From: Sphingomonadales bacterium
Lineage (GTDB): Bacteria; Pseudomonadota; Alphaproteobacteria; Sphingomonadales; Sphingomonadaceae
Direction: 5' to 3'
Assembly: GCA_018067055.1 (NCBI GenBank)
Contig: JAGPVK010000051.1
Location: forward strand, 1-11,965
DNA: 11,965 nt
Positions within the stretch are counted from its first letter, which is position 1, and each line of letters opens with the position of its first letter. Below, one piece after another: positions 1 through 7,021 of this stretch. Made by a program: the position numbers and the translations under genes. The notes beneath the pieces are model-generated. The model was not told the origin of the DNA, did no database searches, and saw only the letters and a program-made list of their open reading frames with translations.

Positions 1-104
1 GGAGAAATCCCATGCGGCATGACAAGATCGAATGTGCGGGGCCTGTCAAAGTCGAACTCGCCCAGCCCAAGATAGCGGCGTTGCGGATTGCGCCACAAAC
101 GCAT
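1..104 (-). CDS. Partial unidentified protein, N-terminal fragment
   Basis: An open minus-strand frame begins at ATG 104-102 and runs off the left edge, giving 34 codons. The visible peptide is rich in Arg and aromatic/acidic residues, with a YLGLGEFDFD stretch and, near the end, DLVMPHG. I do not recognise the family and assign no function. The frame stays open upstream to a TAG at 174-176, so GTG 116-114 is an alternative start. No convincing Shine-Dalgarno is seen for either: AAGGG lies too far from the ATG and too close to the GTG. The gene would lie 127 bases downstream of the peptidase gene on the same strand. The opposite strand has a 68-codon frame (12-218) with a GGAGA before its ATG, but its product does not look protein-like. 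Existence is moderately likely; identity is unknown. Confidence 0.4.
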   Translation of the reverse strand, partial: MRLWRNPQRRYLGLGEFDFDRPRTFDLVMPHGIS

Positions 105-117
105 GGATTGCGCCACA
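85..117. repeat. 13-bp direct repeat around the candidate start
   Basis: GGATTGCGCCACA occurs at 85-97 and again at 105-117, exactly 20 bp apart. The two copies flank the candidate ATG (102-104) of the partial left-end gene. It may be a tandem operator or a chance or slippage duplication; the sequence alone does not decide. Confidence 0.5.
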
Positions 118-131
118 TCCCTTATGCAAAT

Positions 132-158
132 GGTGAGGAGCGCTGCAGCTGCCTCACC
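132..158. terminator. Hairpin downstream of the operon (terminator-like)
   Basis: GGTGAGG (132-138) and CCTCACC (152-158) form a perfect 7-bp inverted repeat. The stem can extend with AGC (139-141) pairing to GCT (148-150) if one G bulges. It lies 73 bases beyond the stop codon of the M14 peptidase gene, in the gap before the next gene. There is no long T tract on either side, so it is not a textbook intrinsic terminator. It could be a 3'-end stabilising hairpin or a Rho-associated end. Confidence 0.4.
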
Positions 159-230
159 GGATTTGTTCGGCTGCTAATCTGGGAAACGCGCAATAATGGT
201 CATAGAAAATCAGACTAGCGGACCGTCAAA

Positions 231-1439
231 TCATGGGGTTTCGACGCTTTCCAGGGCGACCAGAAATTCGGCCGCCAGAATGCGCGCTGCGGCGGCAGTC
301 GCAGCCGGATCGGTATCATCGCCGACTTCGTAGGTGTAGGCGGGTATGGCGAACCGCTCGAAAAACCAGTTTTTCGCCGTGCCCGATCCCGGGTTGTTGT
401 TCCGCCGCTCGATCGTGAACGGATAGTCGGCCAATTGCCGCTCCCGTCCGACCAGCCAGCGATTCAGGAATGCTTCTCCGACCGCATCCGCCTCGTCGCC
501 CTGAACATAGAATAGATTACGCTGCGTCGAATGGAAATCGAGCATTGCGACCGGAGTGGTTGCTGACGGGAGGTGCTTGAGCCAGTCGCGGACCGCTCGG
601 GTTTCGGGCTGGGTGAATGGTCCCCAGTCGCGATTCAGGTCGGTGCCACCGCGGTTTGCCCGCCAGTGGCCCATCGCGACTCCGTCGGGATTGAGTAGAG
701 GCACCGCAAGTATCTGATAGCGCGCGTGGAGCCGGGGATCGCGTTGCAGACGAAGCAGAAGCTCCTCGAGAAACGGTTCCAGCGCGAATGCGCCGGTCAC
801 TTCCGGCGGATGCTGGCGGCCGAGGATCACCACCAGACGCGGCGCGTCTGCGTCGCCGAAATGCAAGCCCTCGACCGGACGCTGGTCCAGTGATCGGCCC
901 AGCTTAAGCCGTTGGCCATCGAACCGGGTGGTTAGCCGCCGGGCGATATCGGTATAATGGCTTGTCGCCAGAACCGGCTGGGCGCTAACCGTACCTTCGC
1001 CTGCAGGCAGCAGGAAAGTGGCGCTGCTCCCGTCGGTCGCGGTGGTCACGGGCAGGCCAGATATTTTGCCGTTCCGGGTCAACTTGGGAGAATAGCGATG
1101 ATGCGCTTCAAGATAGCGCAGATGTATGGTGATGCCGCCCGGTTCTGAACTGGAGTAGCGGAAAGCATACCACGGGCTGGGATTGATTGGCGGCGCGTGC
1201 TCGGGACTGATGACCAGCGAGAACTCGCGTTCTCCCATGATCACGCAGCGGGCTGGCGATGCACCGGCAAAGTCGAAGCGCAAGGTAGCGGAGGCCGTTG
1301 CGCAGGATGGCGCGGCGATCGCGGGGTGAGCAGCGGTCGTTCCAGGTGGCTCGATAGTCGGGGTCGCGCAGCCGCCCAATGCCGCAACAGTCGCGAGCGC
1401 GATCGTTGCGGCAAGGGCGGATGTGCGATTTAAGTTCAG
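231..1439 (-). CDS. M14-family zinc carboxypeptidase, predicted lipoprotein
   Basis: Predicted lipid-anchored metallocarboxypeptidase, 402 residues from CTG 1439-1437. With that start the N-terminus is a textbook lipoprotein signal: an NLNR basic segment, an Ala/Leu/Val-rich core, then lipobox LGGC with Cys at residue 24. No ATG, GTG or TTG upstream in this frame restores it, and the frame closes at a TGA (1515-1517). The next conventional start, TTG 1379, lies inside the lipobox and would remove the signal. Residues ~55-130 resemble the N-terminal beta domain of cytosolic-carboxypeptidase-like M14 enzymes (SPWYAFRYSS). Zinc ligands are H210-P-P-E213 and H303 (in LDFHSTQ); N269-R270 (in DLNRDW) would bind the substrate carboxylate and E371 (in YTYEVGDD) is the catalytic Glu. 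The start forms a CTGA overlap with the receptor stop, implying translational coupling. The peptidase class is secure; the preferred C-terminal residue is not known, although related deglutamylases make acidic residues a reasonable guess. Confidence 0.88.
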   Translation of the reverse strand: MNLNRTSALAATIALATVAALGGCATPTIEPPGTTAAHPAIAAPSCATASATLRFDFAGASPARCVIMGEREFSLVISPEHAPPINPSPWYAFRYSSSEPGGITIHLRYLEAHHRYSPKLTRNGKISGLPVTTATDGSSATFLLPAGEGTVSAQPVLATSHYTDIARRLTTRFDGQRLKLGRSLDQRPVEGLHFGDADAPRLVVILGRQHPPEVTGAFALEPFLEELLLRLQRDPRLHARYQILAVPLLNPDGVAMGHWRANRGGTDLNRDWGPFTQPETRAVRDWLKHLPSATTPVAMLDFHSTQRNLFYVQGDEADAVGEAFLNRWLVGRERQLADYPFTIERRNNNPGSGTAKNWFFERFAIPAYTYEVGDDTDPAATAAAARILAAEFLVALESVETP

Positions 1440-4400
1440 AACTTCTTGCGCAGCTGGACGGTGAACTGACGACCGCGTGCGCTGTGCAATTCGCTGAAGA
1501 AACCATAGGATTCGTCAGCCAGCGGTGGATCCTTGTCGAACAAGTTGTTGATCGCGAAGCGCAACCGGGTCCCGTCAAGCGCGGTGTCATTCTTGATCGT
1601 ATAGGCAATCGAGAAGTTCATCGTGAACCAGTCGTCTACGGGAAAGAAGTTGGCGTTGGGATCGTCGGAAACGATCAAATTGTCGCGCACCACGCTGGTA
1701 TCATAGACCATTCCGACATATTGCCCGAACAGGCCGATATCGACCGGGCCGAGATCCCAGTTGATTGATCCGCTGGCACGCCATTTGGGCCGCCCTTCCA
1801 CCTCAAGCAATTCGCCGAGGCCGCCGACCGTCACATCGAGCGGCAGGTCGCCCGCTGCGACGGCATCAAGGATCTCCTGCCCGTCGGGACCCGCGTCCTG
1901 AACGAAGCTGATCAGCCGCGCTGCGTTGAGCCGCAGGCGGAATTTGCCGATTCCGAAATCGGGCACCCGGTAGAAGAGCCCGAAATCAAGGCCCTTTGAG
2001 GTCCGGCTGTCAAGGTTGAGGTAATCGTCGATGACGAAGTCGATCTTGCCCGCCGGCGCCAGACCCGTGCCGTCGAACAGCGCAATGTCGTCGGCCGTCG
2101 CCGCAAGACGGACCACGTTTGGATTGGTGCTGCCGTTGAGACGGCGGAGCAGGTCGAGCGCGATCGCGTTGTCGTCGCCGAACGTGCCGACGAGACCCGT
2201 CTGTTTCACGCGCCAGAAGTCGGCGGTCAATGTCAGGCCCGGAATGAATTCCGGCTCGAGCACCACGCCCAGATTGATGCTGGTGCTGTCTTCGGGGACG
2301 AGGTTTTCGGAACCCGAGCGGAAGCTGATGACGCCGGCGCCTGGACAGGCGCCGAGGCTGGATATCTGGTCCTTGATGACCTGCGCCTGACAGACCACGA
2401 AATCATCGCGGGTGTTCGAGCGAGTCGTGCCCGCGTCATTGACCTGGACCAGGTTCGGCGCCCGGAAGCCCTGCGACCATGCGCCGCGGAAAGTCAGCCC
2501 GGGGAACATGGTCCACGATGCCGCGATGCGTGGCACCGCGGCCGTCTCGTCAATATCGGTGAAGCGCTCGATCCGTCCGGCAAGCTGAATGTTGAATGCC
2601 TCCACCAGCGGGATGTCCATTTCGGGACTGACCAACGGCACGAACAGTTCGGCGAAGGCCGAATAGACTTCGCGGTTGCCGCTGGTGTCTGGCGAGGGAC
2701 TGGTGCCCGCGACGTCGCTGCCGTTGAACTCGCCGGTTACGCTGTCGGTGAAAGTGATCGTGCCGTCGAGCCGCGGGTCACGATCGTCGTAGAATGATTC
2801 GCGCCGCCACTCGATACCTCCGGCAACGCCCAGATTGCCACCCGGAAGTGTGAACAGATCATCGCGGCTAATTTTGAAATCGGCCAAGGCAAGACTGGTG
2901 CCGCCCTTGCGGAACACATCGATCCGGAACGGATCGATCGAGGCTTGCGGGTTGGGCGTGCAATCGCCCTGCCCCGGATCGTCGAGGCAGCCACCGTTGA
3001 ACGGGTTGTAGGCGTCGGGAGTGGTGAGGTTGATCTGCTGTTGCATCAGCGTCAACGACACGCGATTGCGCGCGAGGTCGATCGAGTTCGCTTCCGAGTA
3101 GAGGAATGCGGTATCAAAGTCCCACGCGCCGAAATTGCCGCGCAGGCCGCCGACCAGACGATAGGTGTCCTTGTCGACCGAAACGTCACGATTGCCGACA
3201 TCAACGAAGCGGTAGCGCTCCATGATGATGTCTGCGCCGCTGGCAGCAATGGTCGTGCCAGGCAGGCGCTCGGGGTTGGGCAGACCATCGCGGGTCGTCG
3301 GACCGAACGGATTATAATAGGCGTTGCGCGAAATGCCCACTGGTACGGCGCTAAGAATGGCCGAAGCTTCGATGTTGCGGCGGTTTTCCGACCGATAGTA
3401 GCTGCCCTCGAAATAGGCCTCCAGATTGTCGGTCAGGTCGTAGTTAATCAGCGCCAGTGCATTATAGCGGTTTTTACGGCTGATCAGGTTGTTTCCGAAA
3501 TTGGTGTTGTACCGGACGGCGGTAGTAGGGGTCGTACCGGCTCGGGCGCAGATACCGCCGCCAAAATCCATCGCGCAATTGGGAAAGGTGCTTGGCTGAA
3601 GGTAGAAATCATCATCGCCAATGGGTGTCCTGCTCGACGGAGCCTGAATATCAAACTGTCCGAACGGACCGAATGTGTTGCGATTGTTGAAGGACGCGTC
3701 ATCCTCGAAGTCAGTCCCCGCGACCAGCGGCCGACGATCTTCTTCACCGGCATAGTCACGCTTCGAAGCGGCCAAGCCATTCTCGTGAAAATAGCCGCCG
3801 TAGAGCGTGATGTTCCCGCGGCCCCCACCGAAATCGAAGCCCAGGCCGCCGCTGATGCTGTAGTTGTAAAGCCCGGTTCCATCGGACAAGCGCATGTCGC
3901 CTTCGAGGAAGCCACCTGTCAAGCCGCCCTTGAGAAACGTGTTGACAACACCGGCCACCGCATCGGCACCATAGATGGCTGATGCGCCGTCACGCAGGAC
4001 TTCCAGCCGCTTGACACTGCCCGGGGCGATTTCGTTCGTGTCGGACGACACCACGGGCACCAACAATTCGGTCTGGAAACCAGGGTGGAGCGTCATACGT
4101 CTGCCGTTGATCAGTAGCAACGTGTTACCCGTGCCGAGATCGCGCAGGTTAATCGAGCCAACATCGCCTCGGGCGCTGTTCTGCGTCGAATTATTCTGTT
4201 CGTTGAATGCGACAGTACCCGCTTGCGGGATCGCGCGAAAAAGTTCGTCACCCGATGAGGCACCGGTATTCTCGATGGCCAGTTCATCAAGCACAGTCAC
4301 CGGCAGAACATCGTTGATCTGAGCGCCCTGAATCTGTGAGCCGGTGACGACGATAACGTTTTCATCGATCGTCACTGCCGGTTGCGCCGGTGCAGTCTGG

Positions 4401-4474
4401 GCCTGCCCAGCAGTGGTGGCGATAACGCTGACGGAGCCAAATAAGGCCAGTTTGCCAAGTGTAGATAAACGCAT
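1436..4474 (-). CDS. TonB-dependent outer-membrane receptor
   Basis: Predicted 1012-residue outer-membrane active importer energised by TonB-ExbBD. Residues 1-26 are a Sec signal peptide (hydrophobic core, cleavage near AGQAQ). A TonB-box-like segment, NVIVVTG, lies at 39-45. The plug spans ~50-185 and includes LLINGRRM and the VKRLEVLRDGASAIYGADAV motif (154-173). The beta-barrel follows, with SQGFRAPNL at 667-675, and ends in the terminal Phe of the signature ...VQLRKKF. Six Cys fall in three close pairs (300/309, 496/505, 695/710), probably in surface loops. The ATG at 4474 is chosen over an upstream ATG at 4582 because the signal peptide begins there and a strong GGGAGGGGAG precedes it. 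The gene starts 23 bases after the esterase stop and overlaps the peptidase start. No FecI/FecR pair or SusD partner is adjacent. The substrate cannot be read from sequence; the neighbours suggest an ester- or peptide-linked acidic compound. Confidence 0.93.
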   Translation of the reverse strand: MRLSTLGKLALFGSVSVIATTAGQAQTAPAQPAVTIDENVIVVTGSQIQGAQINDVLPVTVLDELAIENTGASSGDELFRAIPQAGTVAFNEQNNSTQNSARGDVGSINLRDLGTGNTLLLINGRRMTLHPGFQTELLVPVVSSDTNEIAPGSVKRLEVLRDGASAIYGADAVAGVVNTFLKGGLTGGFLEGDMRLSDGTGLYNYSISGGLGFDFGGGRGNITLYGGYFHENGLAASKRDYAGEEDRRPLVAGTDFEDDASFNNRNTFGPFGQFDIQAPSSRTPIGDDDFYLQPSTFPNCAMDFGGGICARAGTTPTTAVRYNTNFGNNLISRKNRYNALALINYDLTDNLEAYFEGSYYRSENRRNIEASAILSAVPVGISRNAYYNPFGPTTRDGLPNPERLPGTTIAASGADIIMERYRFVDVGNRDVSVDKDTYRLVGGLRGNFGAWDFDTAFLYSEANSIDLARNRVSLTLMQQQINLTTPDAYNPFNGGCLDDPGQGDCTPNPQASIDPFRIDVFRKGGTSLALADFKISRDDLFTLPGGNLGVAGGIEWRRESFYDDRDPRLDGTITFTDSVTGEFNGSDVAGTSPSPDTSGNREVYSAFAELFVPLVSPEMDIPLVEAFNIQLAGRIERFTDIDETAAVPRIAASWTMFPGLTFRGAWSQGFRAPNLVQVNDAGTTRSNTRDDFVVCQAQVIKDQISSLGACPGAGVISFRSGSENLVPEDSTSINLGVVLEPEFIPGLTLTADFWRVKQTGLVGTFGDDNAIALDLLRRLNGSTNPNVVRLAATADDIALFDGTGLAPAGKIDFVIDDYLNLDSRTSKGLDFGLFYRVPDFGIGKFRLRLNAARLISFVQDAGPDGQEILDAVAAGDLPLDVTVGGLGELLEVEGRPKWRASGSINWDLGPVDIGLFGQYVGMVYDTSVVRDNLIVSDDPNANFFPVDDWFTMNFSIAYTIKNDTALDGTRLRFAINNLFDKDPPLADESYGFFSELHSARGRQFTVQLRKKF

Positions 4475-4480
4475 TGGGTT

Positions 4481-4491
4481 TCTCCCCTCCC
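4481..4491 (-). promoter_or_regulatory. Strong ribosome-binding site of the TonB receptor
   Basis: On the minus strand a purine run GGGAGGGGAGA stands 6 bases before ATG 4474. It decides the start codon in favour of the signal-peptide methionine. It lies in the 23-base gap after the esterase stop, so the receptor has its own initiation site and may be translated more strongly than the genes before it. Confidence 0.75.
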
Positions 4492-4497
4492 TAAAAT

Positions 4498-5439
4498 TCA
4501 ATCCTGTTTTCGCTTGTTGAGCCAGGTGTCGAAGATTTCCGGCCACTGGCTCAATATCTGGTCGGACGTGCCCAGGCCCCAACCATGGCCTCCTTCTTCA
4601 AATATATGCAGTTCGGCTGCGGCGCCTTTGGCGACAAGTGCCTGAAACAGCGCGATGCCATGCCCCGGCGGCGTGATCGGATCGTCCGCGGCCGAAAATA
4701 TGATTGTCGGTGGCGCGTCGCTGGATGCGTGGGTATCAAGCGACCACGCCTCCTGCGCAGCCTTGTTCGGGTCGCTACCGATGATCTCGCGGCGGGTGCG
4801 GGTGGTATCATAGGGTTTGCGCAGCGAAACGACGGGAAACAGCAGCACGGCAAAATCGGGCCGGGCGGAAGCCTGTTCGAAACTGTCACTGCCCTCGTAC
4901 AACCTTTGGTCCGAACGCAGCGCCGTATAGCCTGCCAAATGCCCGCCAGCCGACATTCCCATGATCCCGATCCGGTTCGGGCGGATGCTGAATTCAGTCG
5001 CGCGGGTACGAACGATCTTCATCGCCCGCTGGGCATCTATGAAGGGCGCGGTCGCGTCCCAACCGTCATTCGGCAGGCGGTAGATCAGTTCAAAGACGGT
5101 ATAGCCGCGCAATTGCAGCCACTTCGCGACAGGGGTGCTTTCCTTCCACAGCTGGATGCGGAAATAACCGCCACCGCCGCAGATGATTACTGCCGCTCCG
5201 TTCGCAACATTCGGCCGGTAAACCCGCATGCGCGGCGTTGCAATATTGGATACCGCGCCAAACCCGCTGCCTTTGCCGCCGATCTTTTCTGGTCCGGACA
5301 CACCGCCCTTCCCTGGCGGTGTTCCCGGCCAGAGCATGATTTCCTCGGTATCGTGAGCCAGCGCTGGAGTCAGCCCCGTCAGGCCAAGGGCCAGCGCCAA
5401 TCCTGCACCACCGCCCAGGACGCTGCGTCGGGCGATCAT
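4498..5439 (-). CDS. Exported alpha/beta-hydrolase (acetyl-esterase-like)
   Basis: Predicted 313-residue serine esterase of the alpha/beta-hydrolase fold, nearest in style to acetyl(xylan)-esterase/BD-FAE-type proteins. Residues 1-28 look like a Tat signal: R4-R5-S-V-L, then a Gly/Ala/Leu core and an AxA-type end (PALA), so it probably folds before export to the periplasm. The mature part begins with the family's [12 protein letters not shown]. An oxyanion-type VIICGGGGY lies at 84-92, and YRLPNDGW at 120-127 followed by [10 protein letters not shown] is typical of the group. The catalytic triad is S163 in GMSAGG, D252 or D253 in SAADDP, and H285 in [11 protein letters not shown] 5439 is chosen because it gives the signal peptide and overlaps the dctA stop as ATGA; a longer frame upstream lies inside dctA. 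Family names mention xylan, but no glycan gene is nearby, so the real ester substrate is open. Confidence 0.87.
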   Translation of the reverse strand: MIARRSVLGGGAGLALALGLTGLTPALAHDTEEIMLWPGTPPGKGGVSGPEKIGGKGSGFGAVSNIATPRMRVYRPNVANGAAVIICGGGGYFRIQLWKESTPVAKWLQLRGYTVFELIYRLPNDGWDATAPFIDAQRAMKIVRTRATEFSIRPNRIGIMGMSAGGHLAGYTALRSDQRLYEGSDSFEQASARPDFAVLLFPVVSLRKPYDTTRTRREIIGSDPNKAAQEAWSLDTHASSDAPPTIIFSAADDPITPPGHGIALFQALVAKGAAAELHIFEEGGHGWGLGTSDQILSQWPEIFDTWLNKRKQD

Positions 5440-6815
5440 AGCGTCTCTCCTACAACAAACGTGTCGTGCGGGCTGGTCCGTTCGTGGCGCTCGATATCCT
5501 CTTCCGGCAGCGGCAGCGGTGTTCCGGCCATCGCAGCTTTGAGCCGGTCCTGGTCCAGCGCGCCTTCCCAGCGCGCGACCACGACCGTCGCCACGGCATT
5601 GCCGATGAAATTGGTCAGCGCACGGCACTCGCTCATGAAACGGTCGATCCCCAGGATCAGCGCCATGCCTGCCACCGGCACTGTCGGAACCACCGATAGC
5701 GTCGCGGCAAGGATGACGAACCCGGCTCCGGTTACCCCGGCCGCGCCCTTCGAACTTATCATCGCCACCAACACCAGCGTCAGCTGCTCTCCCAGCGACA
5801 GGTCAATGCCTACTGCTTGGGCGATGAATAACGCGGCCAGTGTCATATAGATGTTGGTACCATCAAGATTGAATGAATAGCCGGTTGGCACGACCAGCCC
5901 GACCACGGCCTTGCGACAGCCGGCAATTTCCATTTTCTCCATCAGGCTCGGCAGCGCGGCTTCGGACGATGAGGTGCCAAGCACCAGCAACAGCTCCTCG
6001 CGCAAATAGCGGATCAGTCCGAAGATCGAGAATCCGTTCAGACGGGCGACGAAACCGAGCACGATGATCACGAACAGCAGCGACGTGAGGTAGAATGTAC
6101 CGACGAGCGCGGCCAAGCTGGCAAGCGAGGCAATACCGAACTGGCCGATGGTGAAAGCGATCGCACCAAATGCACCGATCGGAGCCAGCTTCATCAGCAT
6201 ATGGACAAGCTTGAAGATGACTTCGCCCAGCGACCCCAGCACGTCCAGCACAAGGTCACTGTGCGGCCTGGTGCCGGCGAGGGCGAAGCCGGCAAGCACG
6301 GCAACCAGCAGCACCTGCAGAATTTTGCCGTCGGTCATCGCGCTGAACAATGTGGTCGGGATAATGTCGATCAGAAAACCCGACAGCGACTGATGCTCCG
6401 CGGTATCGGCATAGCTCTGGACCGCAGCCGGATCGAGCGAAGCCGGATCGATGTTGAGCCCGGCACCCGGTTGAACGACGTTGGCGACCACCAGCCCGAT
6501 GACCAGTGCCAAGGTGGAGAAGAACAGAAAATAGATCAGCGCCTTGGCAGCCACGCTGCCAACCGAGGACATGTCGCGCATCCCGGCGATGCCGGTAGCG
6601 ACGGTAATGAATATCACCGGGGCGATGATCATCTTCACCAGGTTGATGAAGCCATCACCGATCGGTTTCAGCGCGGTCCCTACTTCGGGGAAAAAATGCC
6701 CAAGCAGCGCACCGAGCCCAATGGCGACTACCACCTGAAAATAGAGCTTGCGATATAGGGGCAGCTTGGGGGCCGGCGCGGCGGCGCTCTTCATTATTGC
6801 TTCCGTCGGATCCAT
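5436..6815 (-). CDS. dctA: C4-dicarboxylate:cation symporter DctA
   Basis: Inner-membrane secondary transporter of the DAACS (glutamate/dicarboxylate:cation) family, importing succinate, fumarate, malate and, in some homologues, aspartate. The 459-residue product aligns by eye with E. coli DctA nearly end to end, with extra residues at both termini. Hallmarks are [17 protein letters not shown] (24-40), [19 protein letters not shown] (61-79), the serine-rich hairpin [11 protein letters not shown] (280-290), [10 protein letters not shown] (311-320), [10 protein letters not shown] in hairpin 2 (354-363), and [16 protein letters not shown] (391-406) in the substrate- and cation-binding helix. ATG 6815 follows GGGGGAG by 8 bases. 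ATG 6794, 7 codons in and behind GGAAG, is a possible alternative; a longer start at 6899 is rejected because it would place the promoter palindrome inside the gene. It heads a four-gene operon and is divergent from dctBD, its classical regulators. Confidence 0.96.
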   Translation of the reverse strand: MDPTEAIMKSAAAPAPKLPLYRKLYFQVVVAIGLGALLGHFFPEVGTALKPIGDGFINLVKMIIAPVIFITVATGIAGMRDMSSVGSVAAKALIYFLFFSTLALVIGLVVANVVQPGAGLNIDPASLDPAAVQSYADTAEHQSLSGFLIDIIPTTLFSAMTDGKILQVLLVAVLAGFALAGTRPHSDLVLDVLGSLGEVIFKLVHMLMKLAPIGAFGAIAFTIGQFGIASLASLAALVGTFYLTSLLFVIIVLGFVARLNGFSIFGLIRYLREELLLVLGTSSSEAALPSLMEKMEIAGCRKAVVGLVVPTGYSFNLDGTNIYMTLAALFIAQAVGIDLSLGEQLTLVLVAMISSKGAAGVTGAGFVILAATLSVVPTVPVAGMALILGIDRFMSECRALTNFIGNAVATVVVARWEGALDQDRLKAAMAGTPLPLPEEDIERHERTSPHDTFVVGETL

Positions 6816-6870
6816 CGATCCTGCTCCCCCAATGTCACGACCCGTAATTCGGGTTTGTTTTCTTGTGGCG

Positions 6871-6899
6871 AGCATAAAGCGTCGGAAAGCGCTTTCCAA
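6871..6899 (-). promoter_or_regulatory. Candidate sigma70-type promoter of dctA operon
   Basis: On the minus strand TTGGAA (6899-6894) and TATGCT (6876-6871) are separated by 17 bases, each matching 4 of 6 positions of the -35 and -10 consensus. Transcription would begin near 6864 with a leader of about 50 bases to ATG 6815. A 14-bp palindrome covers the inner part of the -35 and the spacer. This is inferred from sequence pattern only. Confidence 0.45.
6884..6897. promoter_or_regulatory. Perfect palindrome GGAAAGCGCTTTCC, candidate operator
   Basis: GGAAAGC/GCTTTCC is a perfect 14-bp dyad, and with flanks 6881-6900 it matches at 18 of 20 positions. It lies 69 bases upstream of dctA and 124 bases upstream of dctB, inside the candidate dctA promoter between -35 and -10. 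Related half-sites (ACTTTCACG at 6899-6907, TTTTCCGC at 6970-6977) lie nearby. The DctD-like protein, a Fis-HTH dimer, is the nearest candidate binder. The central CG with AAAGCGCTTT symmetry also resembles LacI-family operators, so an unlinked repressor is an alternative. Confidence 0.6.
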
Positions 6900-6980
6900 C
6901 TTTCACGAATCATTTATTAACTTATTACATTTCAGATAGTTAAAAGCATTATCGCCAATATTTGTGCGGTTTTCCGCTCA

Positions 6981-6986
6981 TATAAT
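6981..6986 (+). promoter_or_regulatory. Candidate -10 box for dctBD
   Basis: A perfect TATAAT stands 35 bases upstream of the dctB ATG, within an AT-rich stretch. No good -35 is found at 16-18 bases spacing, so the promoter may be weak or activator-dependent. Two dyads surround it: GCGG-TTTT-CCGC at 6966-6977 just upstream, and TGTGC-N8-GCACA at 6995-7012 at or just after the expected start of transcription. Confidence 0.4.
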
Positions 6987-6994
6987 TTGCCTTC

Positions 6995-7012
6995 TGTGCG
7001 ATAATCTGCACA
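6995..7012. promoter_or_regulatory. Inverted repeat TGTGC-N8-GCACA before dctB
   Basis: TGTGC (6995-6999) and GCACA (7008-7012) are exact inverted arms around an 8-base AT-rich spacer, ending 9 bases before the dctB ATG. Its place downstream of the TATAAT box would suit a site for repression or autoregulation of dctBD. With arms of only 5 bp, chance is possible. Confidence 0.35.
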
Positions 7013-7021
7013 ACGCTGGTC

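Noticed and set aside
12..218. 68-codon plus-strand frame with GGAGA before its ATG
   Set aside because: The product has no family features and unlikely composition. It conflicts with the more protein-like minus-strand frame at 1-104, though neither is certain.
2945..3982. 345-codon plus-strand open frame opposite the TonB receptor
   Set aside because: It is a shadow of the receptor gene: codon bias of the real gene keeps the opposite frame open. No recognisable domain or ribosome-binding site, and the receptor is unambiguous.
4475..4582. Longer TonB receptor start at 4582
   Set aside because: It overlaps the esterase gene, puts 36 residues before the signal peptide, and ignores the strong ribosome-binding site before 4474.
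4585..5850. 421-codon plus-strand open frame opposite the esterase and the 3' end of dctA
   Set aside because: It runs antisense across two well-supported genes and has no domain signature.
6866..6880. Sigma54-like element (TGGC then GC with GG/GC spacing of 12) on the plus strand
   Set aside because: It reads AAGC instead of TTGC, points to dctB rather than dctA, and lies about 140 bases from the dctB start. No comparable element was found toward dctA.
6815..6899. Longer dctA start at 6899
   Set aside because: It adds 28 residues absent from E. coli DctA and would make the promoter palindrome coding. ATG 6815 has a good ribosome-binding site.
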